A stretch of DNA of 64,000 nucleotides from Halomonas sp. ML-15 (lineage in GTDB: Bacteria; Pseudomonadota; Gammaproteobacteria; Pseudomonadales; Halomonadaceae): positions 585,010 to 649,009 of the forward strand of contig NZ_JACXZT010000019.1 in the NCBI RefSeq assembly GCF_014779595.1, written 5' to 3'. Below the pieces are notes generated by a model. That model searched no databases and had not been told where the DNA came from. It worked only from the letters and a program-made list of their open reading frames with translations. How positions within the stretch are numbered: the first letter of the stretch is position 1; each line of letters starts with the position of its first letter. Both the position numbers and the translations under genes were made by a program. Shown here one piece after another: positions 56,478 to 64,000 of the stretch.

Positions 56478-57206
56478 ATGAGCGGCCCGCGCATCCACGT
56501 CGCCGCCGACTTCACCGTCGGCGGCGACGTCGTTCTGCCCGAAGGCCCGGCGCGCCACGTCGGCCGGGTGCTGCGCATGCGCCCCGGCGAGTGGCTGGCG
56601 CTGTTCGACGGGCGTGGACAGGAGGCCGAGGCGGTGCTGGTCGAGGTGGAGCGCAAACGGGTGGTGGCGCGCATCGAGGCCATCGCTCCCGGGCGCGGCG
56701 AGTCGCCGCTGGCGGTGCATCTGGGCCAGGCGATCTCCAAGGGCGACCGCATGGACTACGCCATTCAGAAGTCCGTCGAGCTGGGGGTGGCCGCGATAAC
56801 GCCGCTGTATACCGAGCACGGCGACGTGCGCCTCAAGGGCGAGCGCGAAGCCAAGAAGCTCGCCCACTGGCAGGCGGTGGCGGTGAGCGCCTGCGAGCAG
56901 TGCGGCCGCGCCAGCGTGCCGCCGGTGCACCCGCCCCAGCCGCTCGGCGACTGGCTGGCGGCCCGCGACGAGGCGCTGCGCCTGGTGCTGCATCCGGCTA
57001 CCGACGGCGCCTTTGCCGACACTCGCGCTGCAACCCGCGCGGCACTGCTGATCGGCCCTGAAGGTGGCCTCTCGGCGGCCGAGGTCGACGCCGCCCTGCA
57101 GGCGGATTTCTCCCCTCTCACCCTCGGGCCGCGTATTCTGCGCACCGAGACCGCCCCGGTGGTGGCGCTGACGCTGCTGCAGTATCGCTTCGGGGGGCTC
57201 GCCTGA
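56478..57206 (+). CDS. rsmE: 16S rRNA (uracil1498-N3)-methyltransferase
   Basis: 242 residues, with GCGGAG about 8 nt upstream. This SPOUT-class enzyme methylates U1498 of 16S rRNA. An N-terminal PUA-like domain (HVGRVLRMRPGEWLALFDG) is followed by the knotted domain with LGQAISKGDRMDYAIQKSVELG, CEQCGRASVP, LLIGPEGGLSAAEVD and LGPRILRTETAPVVAL. It lies 38 bp after secB on the same strand, and its stop is 10 bp from the convergent gntR stop. Confidence 0.96.
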   Translation: MSGPRIHVAADFTVGGDVVLPEGPARHVGRVLRMRPGEWLALFDGRGQEAEAVLVEVERKRVVARIEAIAPGRGESPLAVHLGQAISKGDRMDYAIQKSVELGVAAITPLYTEHGDVRLKGEREAKKLAHWQAVAVSACEQCGRASVPPVHPPQPLGDWLAARDEALRLVLHPATDGAFADTRAATRAALLIGPEGGLSAAEVDAALQADFSPLTLGPRILRTETAPVVALTLLQYRFGGLA

Positions 57207-57216
57207 ACTAGGCCTG

Positions 57217-57951
57217 TTAGCTGCAAGCGAGCTTGTCCTTGGTGGTGCGGTAGACGCTGTCCAGGTGCGCGAGCATGGCGCGCTCCGCAGCATCGGGGTC
57301 GCTGCGGCGCAAGGCGTCGACGATATGTACGTGCTCCCGGTAACTGCGCTCGACAGCACCCTCCTCGACCATTACCTGGCGGCGAATATTGAGGCCGTAA
57401 TCGTATAGCTCCCCGGCGTAACGCACGAGAAGGGCGTTGTGGGCGTACTCCGAGATCAGTTTGTGGAAGCTCTGATCCGAGAGCTGGAAGTACACCGGTG
57501 AGTCGAACAGCTTGCTTTGAGCGTCGAGCATCCGCTCCAGCTTCTGAATCCCCTCGGCGTCGATTCTAATCGCCGCACGCCGGGCGATAGCGGCCTCGAC
57601 CACGATACGGCTCTCGAATACGCAGTCCACGTCGTAGTGCTCGATCTCGCTTGTCTTGGCGACCCCCTCGTGAGTTTCCCCGAAGCGTATAAGCGCACGC
57701 TCGTCGGCACTGATGCGGGTCTTGCTGCCGTGCGAGACGCTGATCAGGCCATAAGCCGTCAACTGAGCAAGCGCGCCGCGTACGGTTTCCCTGCTGACCT
57801 CGAAAAGCTGGGCGAGCTCGCGCTCGCTGGGCAGTACATCGCCCTCGCGCAGCAACCCCGTCAACATCATATCGACCAGCTTCTCGGCCAGAATGTCCTT
57901 CTTGGTCTTATTCTTGAGCGCCTTCTCGAAGGCGAATGCTGGATTGTCCAT
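57217..57951 (-). CDS. GntR-family regulator, FadR/FCD subgroup
   Basis: 244 residues. The N-terminal winged helix spans about 15-80 (MMLTGLLREGDVLPSERELA, LFEVSRETVRGALAQLTAYG). The C-terminal FCD domain has the metal-binding pattern DQSFHKLI and HVHIVDALRRSDPDAAERAML. Regulators of this type respond to sugar acids, organic acids or fatty acids. It diverges from a TRAP/sugar-acid operon across 223 bp that contains three related dyads, so it almost certainly controls that operon and probably itself. Confidence 0.9.
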   Translation of the reverse strand: MDNPAFAFEKALKNKTKKDILAEKLVDMMLTGLLREGDVLPSERELAQLFEVSRETVRGALAQLTAYGLISVSHGSKTRISADERALIRFGETHEGVAKTSEIEHYDVDCVFESRIVVEAAIARRAAIRIDAEGIQKLERMLDAQSKLFDSPVYFQLSDQSFHKLISEYAHNALLVRYAGELYDYGLNIRRQVMVEEGAVERSYREHVHIVDALRRSDPDAAERAMLAHLDSVYRTTKDKLACS

Positions 57952-57970
57952 TAACGTCGTCTCTTGCTAA

Positions 57971-58122
57971 CTGGTCTATATGCTAGACCAAAACGGGGGC
58001 GGTTTTCCATAAACCATCACTGACTAGACAAAAGTCTAAATTTTGATCAGGCGGCTTGACGCTTGGGTGCTAGTGAATCTAGATTGCTTTTCAACTGGTC
58101 TGGTAAGCCAACCAGCAGACCA
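57971..58122. promoter_or_regulatory. Three GntR operator candidates in the divergent gntR-TRAP control region
   Basis: Site A: TGGTCTA (57971-57977), 5 bp, TAGACCA (57983-57989). Site B: TAGAC (58024-58028), AAAA, GTCTA (58033-58037), the same pentamers in everted order. Site C: CTGGTCTG (58095-58102), 12 bp, CAGACCAG (58115-58122). A and B lie upstream of the operon promoter and C downstream, compatible with repression by looping. Confidence 0.6.
58056..58085 (+). promoter_or_regulatory. Promoter candidate for the TRAP operon
   Basis: TTGACG (58056-58061), 18 bp, TAGATT (58080-58085). Operator-like dyads flank it on both sides; the first start codon is 90 bp downstream. Confidence 0.5.
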
Positions 58123-58174
58123 GATAAGCGAAACCACCGATATCACGCCAATCGACAATAAGAAGGAACACGCC

Positions 58175-59155
58175 ATGCTCAAACATCTCCTCGGCGCAAG
58201 CGCCCTGACGCTTGCCGTCGTCGCAACCCAGGTTCAGGCAGATAAAGACAAGATCGTCTTTGCCATCGGTGGCTCACCCCAGAGCCTACAAGGGCAGACT
58301 GCCCAGGAATTCACCCGCCGCCTCCAGGAGCGGCTGGGAGACGATGTCCAGATCGACTACTACGACAGCGGCCAGTTGGGAGATGAACGCCAGCTGATTC
58401 AGCGTCTACGCATGGGAACCGTGGATCTTGCCGCGATTTCCTCGATCATGTCGTCTGTCTCACCGGACTTTGCTCTCTTCGATCTGCCCTATCTGGTCAA
58501 GGACCGCGATCATCTCAAGCGCATCGATGATGAGATCGTCATGACAGAACTAGCGGAGAGTGCCGAACAGCGGGGGCTGAAAATCGTCTCTACCTGGGAA
58601 AATGGCTTCCGCCATATCACCAACAGTCGCCGAGCCATTACCACTCCAGATGACCTTGATGGTCTAAGGATTCGCACGCCACAGAGTGACTGGCGTACCC
58701 GGATGTTCTCCACATGGGGGGCTAACCCCACACCGATGGCGTTCTCGGAAGTCTTCGTTGGCCTGCAAACCGGTGTTATCGATGGCCAGGAAAATCCGCT
58801 CAGCAATATCTACGGTGCGCGGCTGCATGAAGTACAGAAGTATCTGTCGCTCTCCAATCACGTCTATACCCCTATCTGGCTGACCGCCGGACAAGGTGGA
58901 TGGAACCAATTCTCGGACGAAGTTCGCGAAGCGATCAGTGAGGCGGCAGCCGAAACCCAGGCGTGGGCATTTGCCCGGGGCGCCGAGCTCGACGAGGAAC
59001 TGCTCGAGACCATGCGTGAAGCAGGCGTTGAGATCAACGACATTGATCGCGATGCGTTCATTGATGCTAGCACTCCCGTATATGAGGTGTTCGCGGAGCA
59101 GGTCGATGGTGGCCAAGCGCTGGTGGATCGGGCCATGGCGCTGAGCGACGACTAA
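58175..59155 (+). CDS. TRAP transporter substrate-binding protein (DctP family)
   Basis: 326 residues from ATG 58175, with AGAAGGAA upstream; an open frame from 58043 lacks a site. A 22-residue signal peptide ends VQA|DKDK. DctP-type features: GGSPQSLQGQTAQEFTRRLQE, YDSGQLGDERQLIQRLRMGT, the ligand-carboxylate region LRIRTPQSDWRTRMFSTWGA with its conserved Arg, and PMAFSEVFVGLQTGVIDGQENP. TRAP proteins bind organic acids including sugar acids and uronates. It is the first gene of the GntR-controlled operon. A hairpin separates it from the membrane subunits. Confidence 0.93.
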   Translation: MLKHLLGASALTLAVVATQVQADKDKIVFAIGGSPQSLQGQTAQEFTRRLQERLGDDVQIDYYDSGQLGDERQLIQRLRMGTVDLAAISSIMSSVSPDFALFDLPYLVKDRDHLKRIDDEIVMTELAESAEQRGLKIVSTWENGFRHITNSRRAITTPDDLDGLRIRTPQSDWRTRMFSTWGANPTPMAFSEVFVGLQTGVIDGQENPLSNIYGARLHEVQKYLSLSNHVYTPIWLTAGQGGWNQFSDEVREAISEAAAETQAWAFARGAELDEELLETMREAGVEINDIDRDAFIDASTPVYEVFAEQVDGGQALVDRAMALSDD

Positions 59156-59169
59156 TCCTTGACTCATCC

Positions 59170-59188
59170 GGGCGCCCCACGGGCGCCC
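59170..59188 (+). terminator. Intercistronic hairpin between the TRAP binding-protein and permease genes
   Basis: GGGCGCCC (59170-59177), CAC, GGGCGCCC (59181-59188) forms an 8-bp hairpin 15 bp after the dctP stop, without a T-run. It is more likely an mRNA-stabilising or partial-termination element that raises binding-protein output than a full stop. Confidence 0.5.
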
Positions 59189-59214
59189 TCCTTCTTCCGC
59201 AAGAGAGCAACACC

Positions 59215-59769
59215 ATGGTCCTGATTGACCGCATACGCTATCTGCTGGAAAAGCTGTTGGAAGTGTTCACCGTTTTTCTGCTGTTAGCCCTTACCTCCAT
59301 CGTTCTCGCTGCCGTCGCGTTTCGCACCTTTGGTAGTTCGATCGCCTGGTATGACGAGGTCGCTTCCATCGGGTTGGCCTGGTTGACCTTTTATGGCGCC
59401 AACCTGGCAGCGCTCAAGCGTGCGCATATGGGATTCCCTGGCATCGTCAGTAGTGCACCTCCTGCGCTGCGCATGGCTCTGTTCATCATTAGCGAAGTTA
59501 TCGTCATCGGCTTCTTCGCAGTAATTGCCTACTACGGCTACCAGGTGCTCGAGATACTGGCCTGGGACCGCCTGGTGTCGCTACCCAGCATCAGCCTGAC
59601 CGTTACCCAGTCGGCAATACCCATCAGTGCGGCACTGTTTATTGTCTGCGAATGCCTGACGCTACCCGAGGCTTGGAAGAAGATGCGTGCCGGCGTCGAC
59701 AGCGAGCATGAGGCTATCGAGGAGGCGATTCGCCTGGCCGAGGAAGATCTCAAGGAGAACCGTTCATGA
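59215..59769 (+). CDS. TRAP transporter small permease (DctQ family)
   Basis: 184 residues with four predicted transmembrane helices. The conserved DctQ segment is WYDEVASIGLAWLTFYGANLA near 43-63, with LKRAHMGFPGI after it. It pairs with DctM to form the membrane complex. The charged C-terminal tail (about 150-184) is long. It overlaps dctM by four bases (ATGA). Confidence 0.9.
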   Translation: MVLIDRIRYLLEKLLEVFTVFLLLALTSIVLAAVAFRTFGSSIAWYDEVASIGLAWLTFYGANLAALKRAHMGFPGIVSSAPPALRMALFIISEVIVIGFFAVIAYYGYQVLEILAWDRLVSLPSISLTVTQSAIPISAALFIVCECLTLPEAWKKMRAGVDSEHEAIEEAIRLAEEDLKENRS

Positions 59770-61046
59770 TTCTGCTGATCGTTATCGCCGCGCTGTTTGC
59801 CTTGGTGCTGATCAATGTACCCATTGCCGTTGCGATCGGCGTGGTGGGTGTCGTTGGTGTCTATATCAATATGGGGCCGCAGTATCTGCTCAATGTGCCG
59901 CTGACGCTGTTCAACGGCGCGACCAACTTCCCGCTGATCGCCATTCCGTTGTTCATCTTTGCCGGAGCGCTGATGAACACTTCGGGTATTTCCACACGTT
60001 TGATCAACCTGGTCACGGCGCTGGTCGGCTTCGTGCGCGGCGGCCTGGCGATGGTCAATGTCGGGGTGTCGATGTTCTTCGCCGAGATATCCGGTTCCGC
60101 CGTCGCCGATGTGGCGGCTACCGGCTCGGTGCTGATCCCTGAGATGAAGCGCAAGAAGTACAATCCAGAGTTCTCCGCCGCCATCACCTCATCCTCGGCC
60201 TCGCTGGCGGTGATCATCCCCCCCTCGCTGTCGATGATCCTGTATGGCGCTATCGCCGAAGTCTCCATCGTTCAGCTTTTCGTGGCGGGAATCATCCCAG
60301 GCATCCTGGGTGGCTTCGGGCTCGCCTGCTTCTGTTACTACTATGCGGTGAAGTATGACCTGCCGCGGGAAGAGGCGTTCTCGCTGGCCCGGTTGGGCAA
60401 GGCGTTCAAGGAGGCCGCCTGGGCGCTGCTGCTGCCGGTGATCATTCTGGGCGGGATCTTCGGCGGTTTCGTCACCGCCACCGAAGGCGCCGGTATCGCG
60501 GTGCTCGCCGCCCTCATCATTGGCGGGCTGATCTACCGCGAGTTCAACTGGAAGATGCTCTATCGAGCGGTCAACGAGGGCGTTATCCAGACCGCCGTGG
60601 TGATGCTGCTGGTCGCCACGTCCGCGGTGCTGGGACTGTTCCTGACCGAGATGCAGTTACCCCAGCAGCTGGCGCGGCAGATCACCATGCTGACCGAGAA
60701 CCCCATCGCGGTATTGGCACTGCTCAATATTCTGTTATTGCTGCTCGGTATGTTCCTGCACGGTGCTGCGGCGATCATCCTGGTGGTCCCCATCGTGATG
60801 CCATTGGTGCATCAGATCGGTATCGACCCCATTCACTTTGGCCTGATTCTCACCCTCAACCTGGCCATCGGTCAGCAGACGCCGCCGGTTGCCTCGGTGC
60901 TGGCGACGGCCTGCTCTATCGCCAAGACCGATATGTGGAATACCACTCGGGTCAATATGCCGATGATCGGGGTGCTATTCATCGTCTTGCTGCTGGTGAC
61001 CTATATCCCGGCGATCCCTCTTTACCTCGTTGACCTCTTCTACTGA
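59766..61046 (+). CDS. TRAP transporter large permease (DctM family)
   Basis: 426 residues with about 12 hydrophobic segments; the sodium-coupled transport subunit. It shows FPLIAIPLFIFAGALMNTSGIS, MFFAEISGSAVADVAATGSVLIP, IIPPSLSMILYGAIAEVSI, FVTATEGAGIAVLAAL and the C-terminal half-repeat HFGLILTLNLAIGQQTPPVAS, all typical. It is coupled to dctQ by ATGA, and the PdxA2-like gene begins 13 bp after its stop. Confidence 0.95.
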   Translation: MILLIVIAALFALVLINVPIAVAIGVVGVVGVYINMGPQYLLNVPLTLFNGATNFPLIAIPLFIFAGALMNTSGISTRLINLVTALVGFVRGGLAMVNVGVSMFFAEISGSAVADVAATGSVLIPEMKRKKYNPEFSAAITSSSASLAVIIPPSLSMILYGAIAEVSIVQLFVAGIIPGILGGFGLACFCYYYAVKYDLPREEAFSLARLGKAFKEAAWALLLPVIILGGIFGGFVTATEGAGIAVLAALIIGGLIYREFNWKMLYRAVNEGVIQTAVVMLLVATSAVLGLFLTEMQLPQQLARQITMLTENPIAVLALLNILLLLLGMFLHGAAAIILVVPIVMPLVHQIGIDPIHFGLILTLNLAIGQQTPPVASVLATACSIAKTDMWNTTRVNMPMIGVLFIVLLLVTYIPAIPLYLVDLFY

Positions 61047-61059
61047 GCAGGAGCGACCC

Positions 61060-62085
61060 ATGAACGATTCACGCCCCGTCATTGCCGTCATTCTCGGCGA
61101 CCCGGCCGGCATCGGCCCAGAACTGGTGACTAGATTATTTAATGAAGACGATCTCTTCGGCGACGTCCACACCGTGCTTCTCGGCGATCGCTGGCTGTGG
61201 CAGGAGGGGCAGCGGGTGGCTGGCATCAGCCATCAGTTGCCCGAGGTGGGTACCTTCGGGGAGGCGCGCCAGCACCACGGCCCAGTGTTCCTGCCGATGG
61301 ATACGCTTTCCGAGGGAGAGGTCGGCTACGCGGAGGAGACCGCCGCTGGTGGCGCCTCGGTGCTGGCGCTGTTGACGTGCTGTATGGATGCAGCACTCGC
61401 GGGAGAAGTGGATGCCATCTGTTTTGCGCCGCTCAACAAGTTTTCGATGAAAAAAGGCGGGCTCAAGTACGAAGACGAGCTGCACTTCTTCGCCGATTAC
61501 CTTGGTGTTGACGGTTACTTCTGCGAGTTCAATACCTTGGGCAATCTCTGGACGGCGCGCATCTCCTCGCATATCCCGCTCAAGGAGGCTGCCGACTACG
61601 TTACCGAGGAGCGCATCGTCGCTGCCAGTCGGTTGATCTACGACTCCCTGCAACTTGCCGGCAATACCGCGCCGCGGGTCGCCGTGGCGGCCTTCAATCC
61701 ACATGCCGGCGAGGGCGGTACCTGCGGCCGCGAGGAGATCGAGGTGATCGCGCCCGCCGTCGAGACGTGTCGCGCCCAAGGCTATCCGGTCAGTGGTCCG
61801 TTTCCTGCCGACACGCTGTTTATCAAGGCCCGCGATGGCGAGTTCGACGCGGTAGTCACCATGTACCACGACCAGGGGCAGATCGCCATCAAGCTGCTGG
61901 GGTTCATGGAAGGCGTCACCGTGCAGGGTGGTCTACCGATCCCCATCGCCACGCCCGCCCACGGCACGGCATTCGACATCGCCGGGCAGGGCAAGGCCAA
62001 TGTCGGCCCGATGCGCAATGCGTTCGTCATTGCCAGCCGCATGGGCAGGAACCTCCGCCAACAGCGTCTTGCCACTCACGCTTGA
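61060..62085 (+). CDS. PdxA-family dehydrogenase, catabolic PdxA2 type
   Basis: 341 residues from ATG 61060, with AGGAG 7 nt upstream. PdxA-fold NAD-dependent 4-phosphohydroxy-acid dehydrogenase: ILGDPAGIGPEL at the N-terminus, and metal-binding His171 (SSHIPL), His215 (FNPHAGEGG) and His270 (MYHDQGQ), followed by GTAFDIAGQGKA. The vitamin B6 enzyme uses 4-phosphohydroxy-threonine. PdxA2 paralogues in catabolic operons oxidise 4-phospho-D-threonate or -erythronate after a DUF1537 kinase. A TRAP operon context and no pdxJ or ksgA neighbours argue for the catabolic role. No kinase gene is visible in the window. Confidence 0.85.
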   Translation: MNDSRPVIAVILGDPAGIGPELVTRLFNEDDLFGDVHTVLLGDRWLWQEGQRVAGISHQLPEVGTFGEARQHHGPVFLPMDTLSEGEVGYAEETAAGGASVLALLTCCMDAALAGEVDAICFAPLNKFSMKKGGLKYEDELHFFADYLGVDGYFCEFNTLGNLWTARISSHIPLKEAADYVTEERIVAASRLIYDSLQLAGNTAPRVAVAAFNPHAGEGGTCGREEIEVIAPAVETCRAQGYPVSGPFPADTLFIKARDGEFDAVVTMYHDQGQIAIKLLGFMEGVTVQGGLPIPIATPAHGTAFDIAGQGKANVGPMRNAFVIASRMGRNLRQQRLATHA

Positions 62086-62115
62086 GCGTTATCCTCTCGA
62101 GATAGGAAAAGCATA

Positions 62116-63288
62116 ATGAAAATTACCCGTGTCCGTACCCGCGTATTCGAATGGAAGGGCCATACCGTGCCGGCCCAGCCGCACTTCTGCTCCAACGCCA
62201 TGGATGAGCTCTGGGACCGTGGCGACTCGATGGGCACTTTCCGTTTCCACGGCTGGACCACTGTCGAAGTCGAGACCGATAGCGGTATTGTCGGCCTTGG
62301 TAACGTCGCCTTGGCACCGCGTATCGCCAAGGCGATCATCGACCAGTATCTGGCACCGCTGGTGATCGGGCAGGACCCCTTCGACTACGAATACCTGTGG
62401 CAACGCATGTACCGCTCGACCCACGCCTGGGGGCGCAAGGGTATTGGCATGGCGGCGATCTCCGGTGTCGACATCGCCATCTGGGATCTCATGGGCAAGG
62501 CGGTGGGTAAGCCGGTGTTCAAGCTGCTCGGTGGTCGTACCAAGGAGAAGATTCCCTGCTATGCCTCCAAGCTCTATCGGACCGACCTCAAGAGCATGCA
62601 GGAGGAGGCCCAGTCCTATCTCGACCAGGGCTTTCAGGCGATGAAGATGCGCTTTGGCTATGGCCCCAAGGATGGCCCCGCCGGGATGCGTGAGAATCTC
62701 AACAGCGTGGCGGCAGTGCGCGAGGTGATCGGCGACGATATCGACCTGATGCTCGAGTGCTACATGGGCTGGAATCTCGAGTACGCCAAACGCATGCTGC
62801 CCAAGCTGGAACGCTTTGAGCCGCGCTGGCTCGAGGAGCCGGTGCTGGCCGACGACATCGATGGCTACGCCGAGCTCAATCGGCTCACCAGCATCCCGAT
62901 CTCCGGCGGCGAGCATGAGTTCACCTCTTACGGCTTCCGTCAGTTACTGGAGAAGCGAGCGGTCTCGGTCATCCAGTACGACACCAATCGGGTCGGAGGC
63001 ATCACCGCCGCGCACAAGATCAACGCCATCGCCGAGTCGTTCAGCGTGCCGGTGATCCCTCACGCTGGTCAAATGCACAACTATCACCTGACCATGTCGA
63101 CGCTGGCCTCGCCGATGTCGGAGTTCTTCCCGGTCCACGACGTCGAGATCGGCAATGAGCTGTTCTATTACCTGTTCGAGGGCGATCCCGAGCCGGTCAA
63201 TGGCTTCCTCGATCTTGATGACGACACGCCGGGCCTGGGCCTGACGCTCAACGAAAAATATTTCGACCAATTTCACATCATCGAGTGA
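62116..63288 (+). CDS. Enolase-superfamily acid-sugar dehydratase (mandelate racemase subgroup, rhamnonate dehydratase-like)
   Basis: 390 residues, with TAGGAAA upstream. It has the N-terminal capping domain (1-125) and a TIM-type barrel. Candidate catalytic residues: KMR (177-179), metal ligands Glu214 (LMLECYMGW), Glu240 (WLEEPV) and Glu266 (SGGEHE), and the acid/base His316 in [11 protein letters not shown]. It broadly resembles L-rhamnonate dehydratase and related aldonate dehydratases, which make 2-keto-3-deoxy acids; the exact substrate is not assignable. It lies between the PdxA2-like and AraD1-like genes in one operon. Confidence 0.85.
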   Translation: MKITRVRTRVFEWKGHTVPAQPHFCSNAMDELWDRGDSMGTFRFHGWTTVEVETDSGIVGLGNVALAPRIAKAIIDQYLAPLVIGQDPFDYEYLWQRMYRSTHAWGRKGIGMAAISGVDIAIWDLMGKAVGKPVFKLLGGRTKEKIPCYASKLYRTDLKSMQEEAQSYLDQGFQAMKMRFGYGPKDGPAGMRENLNSVAAVREVIGDDIDLMLECYMGWNLEYAKRMLPKLERFEPRWLEEPVLADDIDGYAELNRLTSIPISGGEHEFTSYGFRQLLEKRAVSVIQYDTNRVGGITAAHKINAIAESFSVPVIPHAGQMHNYHLTMSTLASPMSEFFPVHDVEIGNELFYYLFEGDPEPVNGFLDLDDDTPGLGLTLNEKYFDQFHIIE

Positions 63289-63296
63289 GGCATAGC

Positions 63297-64000
63297 ATGC
63301 GCTTGATCCAATACCTCGATCAGGACCGGCTGCGGGTGGCTATGGTGGAGAGCAGCGACAGCGTTCGCCCCATCACTGTGGACGGCGGCACCTACGCCCT
63401 GGCGCATATCGCCATCGACTCCGGCCAGCTGCTCAGTCAGGTCGTCGAGGCGCGCCTCGACGATACGCTGATCGACTACCAGCCGCTGGTCGACGAGCGG
63501 CGTCTGCTGCCGCCGCTGACTCACCCCGACCCGGCCCACTGCCTGGTCACCGGCACCGGTCTGACCCACTTGGGCAGTGCCGATACCCGCTCGGCGATGC
63601 ATGCCCAGTCCCAGGTCAGCGAAGCTGAACTCACCGACTCCATGCGCATGTTCAAACTCGGCGTGGAGGGCGGCAAGCCCGCGGCCGGTGAAACCGGCGC
63701 CCAGCCGGAGTGGTTCTACAAGGGCGACGGCGACTGTATCGTGGCCCCCGAGGCCGCCCTCCCGGTGCCCACCTTCGCCGAAGATGCTGGCGAGGAGCCG
63801 GAGCTCGCCGGGCTCTACCTGGTGGGCGCCGACGGCACCCCGTGGCGGGTCGGCTACGCTCTGGGCAACGAGTTCTCCGACCATATCACCGAGCGCTTCA
63901 ACTACCTGTGGCTGGCCCACTCCAAGCTGCGCGCCTGCAGCGTCGGGCCGGAGCTGCTGATCGGTGAGCTGCCGGCGCATCTGGAGGGCGTCAGCCGCGT
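63297..64000 (+). CDS. AraD1/GguC-family protein (FAH-superfamily sugar-acid dehydratase), 3' end beyond the window
   Basis: The frame is open from ATG 63297 (8 bp after the previous stop) to the window edge: 234 full codons with no stop. The N-terminus MRLIQYLDQDRLRVAMVE, LIDYQPLVDERRLLPPLTHPD, TGTGLTHLGSADTRSAMH and WFYKGDG match AraD1/GguC proteins. That family includes L-2-keto-3-deoxyarabonate dehydratase and lies near sugar transporters. It would take the 2-keto-3-deoxy acid made by the preceding dehydratase one step further. The C-terminus and any downstream genes (possibly a kinase or aldehyde dehydrogenase) are not in view. Confidence 0.85.
   Translation, partial: MRLIQYLDQDRLRVAMVESSDSVRPITVDGGTYALAHIAIDSGQLLSQVVEARLDDTLIDYQPLVDERRLLPPLTHPDPAHCLVTGTGLTHLGSADTRSAMHAQSQVSEAELTDSMRMFKLGVEGGKPAAGETGAQPEWFYKGDGDCIVAPEAALPVPTFAEDAGEEPELAGLYLVGADGTPWRVGYALGNEFSDHITERFNYLWLAHSKLRACSVGPELLIGELPAHLEGVSR

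Overview
This is chromosomal DNA from a G+C-rich gammaproteobacterium and it spans the replication origin region. The order rpmH-rnpA-yidC-mnmE diverging from dnaA-dnaN-recF-gyrB, followed by gmhB, glyS and glyQ, is the classic gammaproteobacterial oriC neighbourhood. The very acidic, Ala/Glu/Asp-rich proteins together with TRAP and polyamine-type importers suggest a Halomonas-like (Halomonadaceae) marine or halophilic bacterium. That assignment is inference from gene order and protein character; no database comparison was possible.

Layout. 0-5.4 kb is a visibly A+T-richer accessory block: the tail of one unknown gene, an outer-membrane beta-barrel protein, two VpsR-like AAA+ enhancer-binding regulators and a VpsT/CsgD-like LuxR regulator with an intact c-di-GMP-binding WMSR motif. 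This is probably a biofilm or matrix control module. 5.4-8.8 kb holds rdgB, hemW, an OmpA-family lipoprotein and rlmJ. 8.8-12.7 kb (minus strand) holds mnmE, yidC, rnpA and rpmH, with no yidD. 12.7-13.2 kb carries DnaA boxes and A+T-rich DNA: the oriC/dnaA control region. 13.2-19.4 kb is dnaA-dnaN-recF-gyrB. Five 16-bp parS-like palindromes lie between 16.26 and 20.18 kb, two of them inside recF.

19.5-35.4 kb is dominated by lipopolysaccharide inner-core synthesis. gmhB, hldE and hldD make ADP-heptose; waaF and a second GT9 enzyme should add heptose; waaA adds Kdo and kdkA phosphorylates it; further glycosyltransferases (WaaE-like GT2, GT9, GT4), a YrbL-like protein and an OpgB-like sulfatase-fold transferase accompany them. 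35.4-46 kb is mostly housekeeping: rpiA, ilvA, a 31-codon small ORF with its own promoter and terminator, fau, 6S RNA (ssrS), zapA, ygfB, pepP, ubiH and ubiI, with an NCS2 purine permease inserted between the two ubi genes.

45.6-50.9 kb is a TetR-controlled PotABCD-like ABC importer operon whose fifth gene is a metallo-beta-lactamase-fold hydrolase. 50.9-57.2 kb holds gpmI-envC-ctpA, a nested palindromic repeat, a YibN-like rhodanese protein, secB and rsmE. 57.2-64 kb is a GntR/FCD-controlled catabolic operon: a tripartite TRAP transporter, a PdxA2-type dehydrogenase, an enolase-superfamily acid-sugar dehydratase and an AraD1/GguC-type protein running off the right edge. Together these look like uptake and breakdown of a sugar acid. 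No rRNA, tRNA, CRISPR array or insertion sequence was recognised.
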